17,852 nt of DNA from JAVBLV01 sp031553195. Its GTDB lineage: Bacteria; Bacteroidota; Bacteroidia; Bacteroidales; P3. Numbering within the stretch: the stretch's first letter is position 1; the number at the start of each line of letters is the position of its first letter. The stretch is from assembly GCA_031553195.1 (NCBI GenBank), contig JAVBLV010000031.1, forward strand, positions 1-17,852, given 5' to 3'. The notes beneath the pieces are model-generated. The model saw only the letters and a list, made by a program, of their open reading frames with translations, did no database searches and was not told where the DNA came from. Shown here piece after piece: positions 6,630 to 14,196 of the stretch. Both the position numbers and the translations under genes were made by a program.

Positions 6630-7208
6630 TCATTTATTCATTATGTTTTTCAACCAATCGGGGACAGGCGATTCGGGCAGCGGCACAATGGCGTTGGGCG
6701 ACGAACTCAGACTTCCGATATTGGTGTGCGGAATTTGCGTGTGGCAATCCCAACAGGCTTTTCCTTCTCCGTTTTTGGCTTCGGTATAGGTAATCATGCC
6801 TGTTTTTACAAATTCGGTATTCAACTGCGTGTGGCAGCGGATACAGTTTTCCATAATCACATTGTTACTTTCTTTGCGCGGACGTATCACTTGCGGCTCG
6901 CCTTGTACGGTAAAAACGGCGGCATGGTACAATCCGTCTTTCGCTTTGAAAGCATATTTTGAAACCACATTGTGGTGGGGGACATGGCAATCGTTACAAT
7001 TGGCCCACTGCGCATGCGAACTGTGGACCCACGACTGGTAATAAGGTGTCATGATGTGGCAATTGATACAAGCTGAAGGGGCGTCGGACAAATAGGAATG
7101 CGCCCGCGACATGTACATGGCATAAGCGCCCAAACCGGCCAGTAGTCCGCCCGCAATAAAGAACGGAAGAATCATTTTGTCAGGAATTCGGTTCAGAAAC
7201 TTCTTCAT
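6630..7208 (-). CDS. nrfH: NrfH tetrahaem quinol dehydrogenase
   Basis: A 192-residue NapC/NirT-family membrane cytochrome that takes electrons from the menaquinol pool and passes them to NrfA. One N-terminal anchor helix (about 13-33) precedes four haem motifs: CINCHIM (47-53, with the Met that ligates haem 1 in this family), CNDCH (71), CIRCH (122) and CWDCH (152). Length and spacing match NrfH. It is the first gene of the nrf block. A promoter-like box lies 29 bases upstream, and MITE-like copy 2 begins 50 bases upstream. Confidence 0.95.
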   Translation of the reverse strand: MKKFLNRIPDKMILPFFIAGGLLAGLGAYAMYMSRAHSYLSDAPSACINCHIMTPYYQSWVHSSHAQWANCNDCHVPHHNVVSKYAFKAKDGLYHAAVFTVQGEPQVIRPRKESNNVIMENCIRCHTQLNTEFVKTGMITYTEAKNGEGKACWDCHTQIPHTNIGSLSSSPNAIVPLPESPVPDWLKNIMNK

Positions 7209-7236
7209 ATATCATTGTATATATCACATGGTTCTG

Positions 7237-7271
7237 CAAATTTAAGGATTTATTTTAAGTAACTGTTCAAA
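7237..7271 (-). promoter_or_regulatory. candidate nrf promoter, -33 element inside the MITE-like repeat
   Basis: TAAATTTG (7237-7244) matches the -7 consensus and is 29 bases before the nrfH start. A TTTG lies at 7268-7271, 23 bases upstream of it, slightly wider than usual. That TTTG belongs to the end of MITE-like copy 2, so the element may have supplied or altered the promoter. Confidence 0.4.
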
Positions 7272-7418
7272 TTTTATGGAAAAGATTTTGAGGGATAAAA
7301 ATAGCGAGTTTGCAGATGGGATTTTTCAAGAATAGTAGCGCTATTTGGTAAAAATTCCGGCAAAAAAGAGCATTTTTAGATTCAAAATACTTCATAGAAA
7401 AAATTTTAAACGGTTACT
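7258..7418. mobile_element. MITE-like element, copy 2
   Basis: The same unit as 460-612. Here the inverted ends are agtaactgttcaaatttta and, read in reverse, agtaaccgtttaaaatttt. The terminal few bases differ from copy 1 but are paired with each other within this copy, as expected for an element with compensating ends or for sequences acquired at insertion. It lies between nrfH and the NimA-like fragment, close to both promoters. Confidence 0.65.
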
Positions 7419-7464
7419 AATATAAACGTGTACTAATGTTACATTTTTGAAATAGAGTGATTTT

Positions 7465-7472
7465 TAAATTTG
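7465..7472 (+). promoter_or_regulatory. Bacteroides-type -7 box (TAAATTTG)
   Basis: An exact consensus match 30 bases upstream of the NimA-like fragment. A TTTG lies at 7446-7449, only 15 bases away, so the -33 assignment is weak. Confidence 0.4.
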
Positions 7473-7502
7473 CGATTATAATAACGATTATCATAAACAG
7501 TA

Positions 7503-7622
7503 TGAATGTTTATCATATAGAGGATATATTCAAGAAAATCAGGCGACAAGACCGGTTATTGGATGAAGCCAGGGCGCTGGAATTATTGGAAACAGCGGAA
7601 TACGGATTTCTGAGTCTTGGTA
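7503..7622 (+). pseudogene. NimA-like pyridoxamine-phosphate-oxidase-fold protein, N-terminal fragment
   Basis: About 40 residues, DIFKKIRRQDRLLDEARALE then LLETAEYGFLSLG, match the start of NimA-like flavoproteins (normally about 150-160 residues, FMN-binding split barrel; some reduce nitroimidazoles). The frame stays open to 7747, but the sequence after LSLG (IIIGKTNRTRKII) is unrelated and lacks the expected barrel. This is a break by rearrangement rather than a point change. The promoter and start remain. Confidence 0.6.
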
Positions 7623-7860
7623 TTATAATCGGCAAAACTAATCGTACAAGAAAAATTATCAAACCGTACAAATTCTGCCGTTTTGCAAATTTGCGACATT
7701 TGGAAATTGTTGACAACCCATTTAATTTTGTTCTTAGCTTGGGGTAATTATTGCCTTTTCTATAAACTATAAACAGCATTTAACCGAAAATTAAACGCTT
7801 ATTACCTTTGTTTTTTGGAATATCATTCACCCCGCTGTTTGAAGAACTTTTTAAGCCATA
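7623..7860. other. unassigned stretch between gene remnants
   Basis: The region is AT-rich and follows the break in the NimA-like gene. It holds open frames on both strands (plus to 7747; minus-strand peptide PKLRTKLNGLSTISKCRKFA, then KRQNLYG), which look like debris of an unidentified gene. No RNA gene or repeat is seen. Confidence 0.3.
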
Positions 7861-8490
7861 TCATATTTTTCTGCATTTGATGATAGTGAATTTCATTGGC
7901 GGATGATTTGACTTGAACTTAAGGAGTTCGTTGATTTCGAGAAAATCAATTAACCCATAGTCGCCGAATTCCTGTTGGACGGAATCTGAATCGTAGAAAA
8001 AAATCTTTGCTCCGCTGGGCATTTCAAACCAGTCTTTACTCAACTCTTGTCCATTTCCGTACATCGGATCTTTTTTTGAAATGCTCGAAAAGATCATGTA
8101 CCCGTTGGGCTTTAGTTGGTTGTAGCAATTTTTAATGAACTTTGCCCTATCCTCTTTATTCAATAAATGAATCAAGGCATAACTGAAAATTCCGTCATAA
8201 AACTTATTATCAAAAGGCATGTCGTTTACCGAACCGTGATAGATAGGAATATCGAGCTTATTTTGTGTCCTCGCCAAGTCAATGGCTGTTTTTGAAATTT
8301 CAATTCCTGTTACATTCATTCCGGCATCAAGGAAAACCTTCGCATTCCGGCCGTATCCAATGCCCGGAATCAATACGTCTTTGACTTTTTCTTTGATAAA
8401 AAAATCTTTTGCCACAATGGCGGATTCAGCAGGATCAAAGCCCCACATCGTTTGCTTATCAATAAAGCTTGCTTCCCAAAATTCGGTCAT
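7861..8490 (-). CDS. class I SAM-dependent methyltransferase
   Basis: A 209-residue protein with a Rossmann-type SAM site: motif I VLIPGIGYGRN (about 39-49), an acidic residue ending strand 2 (GIEIS, Glu64), FYDGIFSYALIHLL as motif IV/post-I and LKPNGYMIFSS as motif VI. The start is MTEFWEASFIDKQTMWGF; longer frames upstream run into the ATPase pseudogene. It resembles small-molecule methyltransferases of the TehB/thiopurine type (FWE near the N-terminus followed by WG), but the substrate is unknown. It is the only intact gene in a stretch of remnants, so it may be under selection or recently arrived. Confidence 0.85.
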   Translation of the reverse strand: MTEFWEASFIDKQTMWGFDPAESAIVAKDFFIKEKVKDVLIPGIGYGRNAKVFLDAGMNVTGIEISKTAIDLARTQNKLDIPIYHGSVNDMPFDNKFYDGIFSYALIHLLNKEDRAKFIKNCYNQLKPNGYMIFSSISKKDPMYGNGQELSKDWFEMPSGAKIFFYDSDSVQQEFGDYGLIDFLEINELLKFKSNHPPMKFTIIKCRKI

Positions 8491-8549
8491 TTCAATAGTA
8501 AATATTTTTGTTATATCAGAGGCTGCTGATTTTAAAAGCGAATACACAA

Positions 8550-8865
8550 TCAAAAACAAGAAGACAAAATCCTCGCCCCATCAAGAATCAATACTCTTTT
8601 TCCAACCATCTTGATAAAATCGTTAATGAACGCGCTGCATAAATATCTACATAAAGGCATTGGATATATGTATTTTCGCTTGAAAAGTCGAAAAAACGGA
8701 AAATTAAACCCGTTTTCCCATCCGCCGTGGAGAAATCAGTGTAATGTCAATATCATTAGTTACCATGGTATACAAATCCTGAAGCTCTTTGTCACGATTA
8801 CAAAACAAATCTTTCGAAGTATATCCCCTTATTAAAAACGGATTATCTGTCGTTTCCATAAACAT
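8550..8865 (-). pseudogene. AAA-family ATPase, N-terminal fragment with two frameshifts
   Basis: The start MFMETTDNPFLIRGYTSKDL, then FCNRDKELQDLYTMV and ITLISPRRMGK, is typical of Bacteroidota AAA ATPases (DUF234/archaeal-type), normally about 370 residues. In the Walker A motif the frame stops at GKRV. Adding one A restores GKTGLIFRFFDFSSENTYIQ and YVDIYAARS. A second missing A then restores LNDFIKMVGKRVLILDGA, and the sequence ends near the methyltransferase start. Both shifts lie in A-runs, so either decay or homopolymer miscalls are possible, but the C-terminal two-thirds is absent in any case. Confidence 0.65.
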
Positions 8866-9001
8866 GAATTTTTAGCGAAGATACTACGTTTTTAAATACA
8901 CTATTTATTTTAGGCTATTTATTACAGATAGTCTTAAATAGATAATATTGTGAATGATTGATATTTATTATATTAAATCGTTATTTTAAAGATAAAATCA
9001 A

Positions 9002-9229
9002 ATGACTATCTACAATAATACCTCCAATCTTCTAAAATGGGCTAAAACTAGCAAGTATGAAATGTTGATAAAATTACTCATTTTCATTAAGTTAGTTGGT
9101 TTGTGGATGGGAAAAACGGATGGTTATATAAAATCAAACAAAACATTCGCATTTAATCTTGTTTCCGACATTAAATATAAGGAATTTACAAAGTTCTTTC
9201 TTTTTGCACAGAAAGATTGGTATAGATAA
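9002..9229 (+). CDS. small hypothetical protein
   Basis: A 75-codon frame (MTIYNNTSNLLKWAKTSKYE to KFFLFAQKDWYR) with a hydrophobic middle (LLIFIKLVGLWMG). It is rich in Lys, Phe and Asn, as any AT-rich frame would be, and has no recognisable motif. It lies between remnants of an ATPase and an FMN reductase, so it may be the tail of another broken gene. No family is recognised. Confidence 0.25.
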   Translation: MTIYNNTSNLLKWAKTSKYEMLIKLLIFIKLVGLWMGKTDGYIKSNKTFAFNLVSDIKYKEFTKFFLFAQKDWYR

Positions 9230-9321
9230 TATGAAAAATGTGGAATAAAAAGAGGAATATTATGACTTTAATAGTAAAATCTATTATTTCAAAATTGTAC
9301 CTTTATGAGAAACCAATGCTT

Positions 9322-9411
9322 ATGAAAGTACTATTAATAAATGGAAGTCCCCGCAAAGAGGGCAACACATTCTCAGTTTATAGTGCGAATAATTCGTATT
9401 TTTATTCATGA
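9322..9411 (+). pseudogene. NAD(P)H-dependent FMN reductase/flavodoxin-like, N-terminal fragment
   Basis: MKVLLINGSPRKEGNTFSVY is the classic first strand and phosphate-binding loop (GSPRKxGNT) of the NADPH-dependent FMN reductase family, normally about 180-200 residues. Nine residues later the frame stops, and no continuation is seen in other frames. An in-frame ATG at 9262 preceded by AGAGGAA is an alternative start, but the residues it adds do not match the family. The fragment lacks most of the flavin site. Confidence 0.65.
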
Positions 9412-9434
9412 AAATCTATATTCAGGAATTTTGA

Positions 9435-9442
9435 TACTTTTG
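9435..9442 (+). promoter_or_regulatory. Bacteroides-type -7 box (TACTTTTG)
   Basis: An exact TAnnTTTG match 35 bases upstream of the IPExxxVDY-family start; no clear -33 element. Confidence 0.4.
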
Positions 9443-9477
9443 CACAAATAGTAGATTTAATAATTTTTTATTTTAGA

Positions 9478-10095
9478 ATGGCGAAGAAAAAAACATTAGA
9501 CGAAGTGCTTTTTTCGATGGAATTCGGGAGCTTGTTAGGTATTTCAAATCATTTGAAGGACTATCAGATGGCTTATTTTTTAAATAAGTTATTAGGGATA
9601 GAATTGGAACGAGAAAAGGATTTTTTTTTCTTTGTTCCGCAAAAAGCTAAAAAAAACGACAATCCCTCATTTTTATTACCGATGGGTTTGCCGTTAGACG
9701 ATAATGAAAATATTTCCGATAGTTCTCTTCCGTATTCTTTTTACACCTGTGTCGATGCTGAAAATCATTTGATGTACATCCTTTTAAGCTCTCGTTCCGA
9801 TGGCGTTGTCCTGTATGAAGCATTCAAAACATTCGACAGGCTCCTTTTTATTTTTGGCAGAGATCATTTGGAGGCGGCTCGTAATATACTCGCTTTTCAA
9901 AAAGACATTCCGAATACGTTATTGATGAAACTTTTTGATTTTTCTTCAATACTGACGAAAGAAGTCCTCAGTACGAAAGAAGAAAAATCTTTACAAAAAA
10001 CATATGATTTTTTGCTCGATCTTTTAGAAGAAGTAGAATTTTATTTTATGGAGATAAAATCCGAAGATACTAAACCTAAAAATATTATTATCTAA
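9478..10095 (+). CDS. IPExxxVDY-family protein
   Basis: A 205-residue protein of unknown function. The segment LLGISNHLKDYQMAYFLNKL, then LGIELER, matches the family's N-terminal region. The middle (SFYTCVDAENHLMYILLSS, then RSDGVVLYEAF and FDRLLFIFG) and the later IPNTLLMKLFDFSSIL fit the expected fold, although the family-naming motif is degenerate (IPNTLLMKL). There is no signal peptide or membrane segment, so it is likely cytoplasmic. The C-terminal 45 residues are helical and acidic. It converges on rlmH with six bases between the stops. The assignment rests on family resemblance read by eye. Confidence 0.65.
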   Translation: MAKKKTLDEVLFSMEFGSLLGISNHLKDYQMAYFLNKLLGIELEREKDFFFFVPQKAKKNDNPSFLLPMGLPLDDNENISDSSLPYSFYTCVDAENHLMYILLSSRSDGVVLYEAFKTFDRLLFIFGRDHLEAARNILAFQKDIPNTLLMKLFDFSSILTKEVLSTKEEKSLQKTYDFLLDLLEEVEFYFMEIKSEDTKPKNIII

Positions 10096-10101
10096 GAAAG
10101 C

Positions 10102-10575
10102 CTATTCGTTATGGTAGGGTTCGTTTTTTAAGATGGAGAAAGCCCTGTAGCATTGCTCAACAAAAAATAAGCGTATCATTTGATGCGAAAAAGTCATGTT
10201 TGAAAGCGAAATTTTTGTATTTGCTTTCTCATAAATTATTGGTGCAAAACCATATGCGCCGCCAATTATAAAACATAAGTTTTTGATTCCCATGTTCATC
10301 TTTTTTTGAATAAATTCTGCAAATTCAACAGATCGAAAAGCAGTTCCTTTTTCATCAAGCAAAACAATGTATTCGTTTTTTGAAAAATGTTTAAGCAACA
10401 ATTCTGCTTCGCGTTCTTTTATTTCGGTAGGCGAAGCGTTTTTGGCGTCTTTTATAGAAGGAATAAAGATGGTTTCGAAATGAATATAATGTTTCAAACG
10501 TTTTTCATAGATGGCGATGCCCGTCTTTAAGTATTCTTCTTCTGTTTTTCCTATGCAAATCAATTTAATAATCAT
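10102..10575 (-). CDS. rlmH: 23S rRNA (pseudouridine-1915 N3)-methyltransferase RlmH
   Basis: A 157-residue SPOUT-class enzyme that methylates pseudouridine 1915 in helix 69 of 23S rRNA on assembled 70S ribosomes. The trefoil-knot SAM loop (CFIIGGAYGF, about residues 101-110) and the C-terminal signature MTFSHQMIRLFFVEQCYRAF, then SILKNEPYHNE, are intact. The start MIIKLICIGKTEE is the standard one, and the length is normal for the family. It is a core housekeeping gene and shows the window is chromosomal. Confidence 0.95.
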   Translation of the reverse strand: MIIKLICIGKTEEEYLKTGIAIYEKRLKHYIHFETIFIPSIKDAKNASPTEIKEREAELLLKHFSKNEYIVLLDEKGTAFRSVEFAEFIQKKMNMGIKNLCFIIGGAYGFAPIIYEKANTKISLSNMTFSHQMIRLFFVEQCYRAFSILKNEPYHNE

Positions 10576-10622
10576 ACCGTTTCGATATTAATTCGGTGGT
10601 TGCTAGCGTTGCTTAATAAAAT

Positions 10623-10759
10623 CTAACCGACAAACTCTTGATAAAAATAATTCAAGTCTAAAACTATGTTGTTTCGCACATGCCATTCAATATCTTTATC
10701 AATACGGCGGAATTTTAAAATTGTTCTGATCGAAAGTTTTTTGAACCCTTGTAAGCTAT
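10623..10759 (-). pseudogene. orphan C-terminal coding remnant
   Basis: Between the DASS transporter and rlmH, a minus-strand segment reads KHSLQGFKKLSIRTILKFRR, then IDKDIEWHVRNNIVLDLNYF, YQEFVG and a stop. The amino-acid make-up is protein-like and not what random AT-rich DNA gives. It has no start codon of its own and its front would run into the transporter in another frame. It looks like the tail of a gene cut by a rearrangement. Family not recognised. Confidence 0.35.
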
Positions 10760-10767
10760 GTTTGATA

Positions 10768-12636
10768 TTAAAACGGGAATATCAAAGGCAATACCAACAC
10801 CATTACAATACCTATAATAATTTGCAGGGGCAATCCCACTTTTACGTAATCCATAAACGTATATCTCCCTGCCGACATAACTAAAGCATTGGGCGGCGTG
10901 GAGAAGGGACTGGCAAAACACATGCTGGCGCCAACAGTGACTGCAAATAGGAAAGGATAGGGGCTTATACCCATTTCGGTCGCGGCATGCAATGCAATGG
11001 GGGCAAACAAGACGGCCGTTGCCGTATTGCTGATAAACAAAGTAAGCAACGACGTTCCAAAATAAATTCCTGCCAATAAAAAAGTCGGGCCAAAATCGCC
11101 CAGTCCTTTTACAAATCCATTGGAAATCATAGTTGCCGCTCCGGTTTTTTCCAACGCTAAAGACATAGGCAGCATCGCCCCAATCAATACAATGCTTTGC
11201 CAGTTGATTGTTTTATAAGCTTCCTCCACATTGCGGAAACATCCTGTAAGCGCCATTAAAACAGCTGCAATCATAACGGCTGTTACCGGAGCAATAGGTA
11301 TATTGTCAAAAGCCATGCAAACGACCATCAATATCATAATAATAGCCGCTAAAGGAGCTTTATAATCCAATGTTACTTTAGAGGCTTCCGTAAGAGGTTG
11401 CCCGACAACCACCCATTCGGATTGTTCTTCGTTCAAGCGCGCAATATTATGCCATTCTCCCTGCACAAGCAAGACGTCGCCCGCATGCATCTTCTCGTCT
11501 TTCAGGTTTTGCAAAATATATTGTTCGTGACGTTGTATGCCTAATATATTTATGTTATATTTTTCTCTGAAACCCGAATTTTTTATGGGTTGATTGACTA
11601 ATTTAGAATTGGACATAAGAACGACTTCGGCAATTCCGATCTCGTCGAATAATAACTTTCCCGAAAAAGCGGGGCCGGATTCTTCTGTTTGATGCGTATC
11701 AATCCAACTTAATTTGTTTTCTTCGACAAATTTCCGGACTGAATCAAAAATTCCTAATACATAAAGGACGTCATTTTCTCCGATAGTCGTTTTCGGACCG
11801 GCCACTTTTTGATTAATCGTTTTCAGAAACGGATTCTGACTATTTGATTTTCGCCTTACCTCAAGTATGCTAACATTGTATTTCCGCGTAATGCCCAATT
11901 CCTGCAACGTTTTGTCAATCAGTAAAGAATCGCGCTCCACTTTTACCCTGAATAAATTTTGAGATAGTTGATACTCATTCGCTAATTCCTTCAAAGATTT
12001 TCCTTCTTTTGGGGTTGCATTTTTCTTATCGTTGTTTTTTTTAGAAAGGAATAATTTACTTAACACCGCTAATAATAATGTTCCTAAAGCAACGCAAATA
12101 ATGCCGACAGGCAAAAATGAAAAGAAGGATAATCCCTTGTATCCGGCGTCAATTAATGCGCTATTAATAACCAAGTTTGGAGGCGTTCCGATTAAGGTCA
12201 TCATTCCGCCCATGCTGCTGGCAAAAGCTAACGGCATTAAAAACCGGCTTGGGTGAGTTTTGGATTCCATTGCTAAGCTAACCACGATAGGTAGCATCAA
12301 AGCCACCGTCCCCGTATTGCTTACAAAAGCGCCTATGCAGGAAGTTACTAACATCAATAGCAGAAATAATTTTGATTGGCTGCCTCCTGCCAATGACATG
12401 ATTTTAGCGCTGATCATCTTAGCCAGTCCTGTTTGAAAAATGCCTCCCCCTACTACAAACAGGCCAATCATCATAATAACAATTGAATTGGAAAAGCCGG
12501 ATAAAGCCTCTGCTGGAGTCAGTATGTTGAAAATCATTAGAGAAATTAATGCCAGAAGAGCTACCAGATCCGAACGGATTTTACCATTTACAAAGAAGAT
12601 TGCCGAAACTGCCAAAATAATTAACGTAATTACCAT
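10768..12636 (-). CDS. SLC13/DASS-family sodium-coupled anion transporter with two RCK-C domains
   Basis: A 622-residue inner-membrane protein. Two transmembrane halves each carry a family hallmark: IGTPPNLVINSAL in the first and SPFSTPPNALVMSAG in the second, with SNTGTVALMLP and SNTATAVLFAP as the paired Asn/Thr clamshell motifs. Between the halves, about residues 225-310 and 330-405, sit two TrkA-C (RCK-C) domains (TRKYNVSILEVRR; REKYNINILGIQR). These are usual in the bacterial branch related to divalent-anion (sulfate, dicarboxylate) transporters and may sense a ligand. The substrate cannot be told from sequence. It is monocistronic with its own -7 box. Confidence 0.9.
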   Translation of the reverse strand: MVITLIILAVSAIFFVNGKIRSDLVALLALISLMIFNILTPAEALSGFSNSIVIMMIGLFVVGGGIFQTGLAKMISAKIMSLAGGSQSKLFLLLMLVTSCIGAFVSNTGTVALMLPIVVSLAMESKTHPSRFLMPLAFASSMGGMMTLIGTPPNLVINSALIDAGYKGLSFFSFLPVGIICVALGTLLLAVLSKLFLSKKNNDKKNATPKEGKSLKELANEYQLSQNLFRVKVERDSLLIDKTLQELGITRKYNVSILEVRRKSNSQNPFLKTINQKVAGPKTTIGENDVLYVLGIFDSVRKFVEENKLSWIDTHQTEESGPAFSGKLLFDEIGIAEVVLMSNSKLVNQPIKNSGFREKYNINILGIQRHEQYILQNLKDEKMHAGDVLLVQGEWHNIARLNEEQSEWVVVGQPLTEASKVTLDYKAPLAAIIMILMVVCMAFDNIPIAPVTAVMIAAVLMALTGCFRNVEEAYKTINWQSIVLIGAMLPMSLALEKTGAATMISNGFVKGLGDFGPTFLLAGIYFGTSLLTLFISNTATAVLFAPIALHAATEMGISPYPFLFAVTVGASMCFASPFSTPPNALVMSAGRYTFMDYVKVGLPLQIIIGIVMVLVLPLIFPF

Positions 12637-12662
12637 AATATATTCCTAAATGATGCCAAATG

Positions 12663-12670
12663 CAAAGATA
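12663..12670 (-). promoter_or_regulatory. Bacteroides-type -7 box (TATCTTTG)
   Basis: An exact TAnnTTTG match 26 bases upstream of the transporter start; only TTTA at about -33. Confidence 0.45.
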
Positions 12671-12901
12671 ACCAAAATGTGAGATATTTATAAATTCCAA
12701 TATAGAGATTTGATTCATTTTTCAATACATACAAAAAATACCTATGCTATTAATACCAGTAATATGAACAGAAATTTTTACCTTTCAATAAGAGGGTTGG
12801 TATTTAGAACTTTCAAATATGAAAGATTTCGAATCTAACTTTGTAAACTAAAATAAACCAAATCAGTACGCGGATTGTATAACCGTAGATGTACGGAATT
12901 T
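12671..12901. other. intergenic stretch, nothing assigned
   Basis: An AT-rich region between the transporter promoter and the mobilisation-gene remnant. No start of a relaxase, which would normally follow a MobA-type gene, is found here. Several short direct ATG frames exist but none looks like protein. Confidence 0.4.
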
Positions 12902-13333
12902 TCATTGCTCGCAAAACAGCAACACTTCGCGCCCGATTTTCGACAACTCTATTGTTTCCTGCTCCAATTTATAAAGCATCGCCAATGCTTTTTTATCGCA
13001 GAAAGTAGTGTGAAGTTGCTTTACCACCTGATTGTAATTCACGCCGACGGAACGGACTTGCACTTACAAAGCAGACAACTTCATCATAAAATCGACGGCC
13101 GAACTATCGGTTTTTATCACATGCAACGCCTCGCCGAAAATGCGGGCAAGGATAAAACGGGCTTTCGAGCGGATGCCCGATTGCTCGTACATGGCGAGGA
13201 ACTCGGCGAACTGTGCATCGGAAAAACGTACCATAACACAGTTTTCCGCTGGGTCGCTCTTGGGCGGTCGCCCGCCTAAGTTTCTTGCTTTTTGAGAAAA
13301 ATCAGCTCTGTGGTTTGACCTGATATTTACATA
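12902..13333 (-). pseudogene. MobA/MobC-type mobilisation accessory protein, start lost and internal stop
   Basis: The minus strand encodes GGRPPKSDPAENCVMVRFSD, then AQFAEFLAMYEQSGIRSKAR, FILARIFGEALHV, a TAA at 13064-13066, then VQVRSVGVNYNQVVKQLHTT and a helical end (ALAMLYKLEQETIELSKIGR). This is the ribbon-helix-helix relaxosome protein of Bacteroidales mobilisable elements, including the (I/V)GVNYNQ motif. The TAA replaces a Tyr-like codon in the middle, and no start codon is found before the upstream in-frame stop. The next gene in such elements, the relaxase, is absent. G+C is clearly higher than on either side, supporting a foreign origin. Confidence 0.75.
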
Positions 13334-13362
13334 TCAAACGCTTGCCCAATACATGAACAATT

Positions 13363-14187
13363 TTAATCTTCGAGAAGTTCTGTTTTTACACGCTTATTGC
13401 TTCTCTCAACGTTTTTTACAACTAACCGACTCAATTCATAGAGGAATTGTAGGGGAATAGCCACTAACAACATCGTAAAAACATCGGCGCTTGGGGTGAT
13501 AAATGCGGCGACAATTAAAATAATAACAATGGAAATTTTCCTGTATTTGGATAAAAATGTACTTGTCAGAACGCCTATTTTGGCAAAGAAATAAGCTAAA
13601 ATGGGCATTTCAAATACCAAACCCATCATAAATAAAAGCGTTAGGAAAGTACTGATATACGAATTGAGGGATATTTGATTTTCGATACTTGTACTGACTT
13701 GATAAGTGCCAAGAAAATTGAGTGTCAAAGGGAAAATAACGTAATAGGCTATTAAAATCCCTATAAAAAAGAGTAGTACAAATGAAACAGATCCTTTTAT
13801 GGCAGGTTTACGTTCTTTGGGATAAAGCGCAGGCGACGCAAATAACCAAAATTCAATCATCAAATAAGGAAAGCCAATTATCAACCCTGCATAAAATGAA
13901 ATGCTAAGGTGGGTAAAAAGTTGCGCCGATAAATTGATATTAATAATATGGATATCATGCATTTCTGGACAAAGCGACGAAGCCGAAAGCAATTTTCCTA
14001 ACTCGCAGAGTGCAGTATAGGTAACAAAATCGTTTTGACAAGGCGCCAAAATAATCCGGTCGAAAACAAAGTCTTTGAAAAAGAAAGCAGCTATAGCAAT
14101 CCCAAATACGACAATTACACAACGCAACAAAACCCATCGCAGGGTTTCGACATGCGACCAGAACGAACTTTCTTGTGAATCGGACAT
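13363..14187 (-). CDS. tatC: Sec-independent protein translocase TatC
   Basis: A 274-residue, six-helix inner-membrane protein and the receptor for twin-arginine signal peptides. The N-terminal signal-binding motif SFWSHVETLRWVLLR (Glu14) and the loop motif FPYLMIEFWLFASPALYPKE with its conserved acidic residue (Glu112) and Glu126 are present. The C-terminus ends in a charged cytoplasmic tail. The first periplasmic loop is rather long and contains four Cys (CQNDF, LCELG, LCPEM), unusual but plausible for a member paired with a special cargo. It follows tatA by nine bases and is the last gene of the CXXX-peptide operon. With TatA alone it should form a minimal TatAC translocase. Confidence 0.93.
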   Translation of the reverse strand: MSDSQESSFWSHVETLRWVLLRCVIVVFGIAIAAFFFKDFVFDRIILAPCQNDFVTYTALCELGKLLSASSLCPEMHDIHIININLSAQLFTHLSISFYAGLIIGFPYLMIEFWLFASPALYPKERKPAIKGSVSFVLLFFIGILIAYYVIFPLTLNFLGTYQVSTSIENQISLNSYISTFLTLLFMMGLVFEMPILAYFFAKIGVLTSTFLSKYRKISIVIILIVAAFITPSADVFTMLLVAIPLQFLYELSRLVVKNVERSNKRVKTELLED

Positions 14188-14196
14188 TGACTTTGG

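Noticed and set aside
8611..8835. A plus-strand 74-codon frame
   Set aside because: The minus strand here encodes the recognisable AAA-ATPase N-terminus with its Walker A region; the plus frame is its shadow.
12875..13279. A plus-strand frame of 134 codons
   Set aside because: It mirrors the G+C-rich mobilisation remnant on the minus strand, where the clear MobA-type motifs lie.
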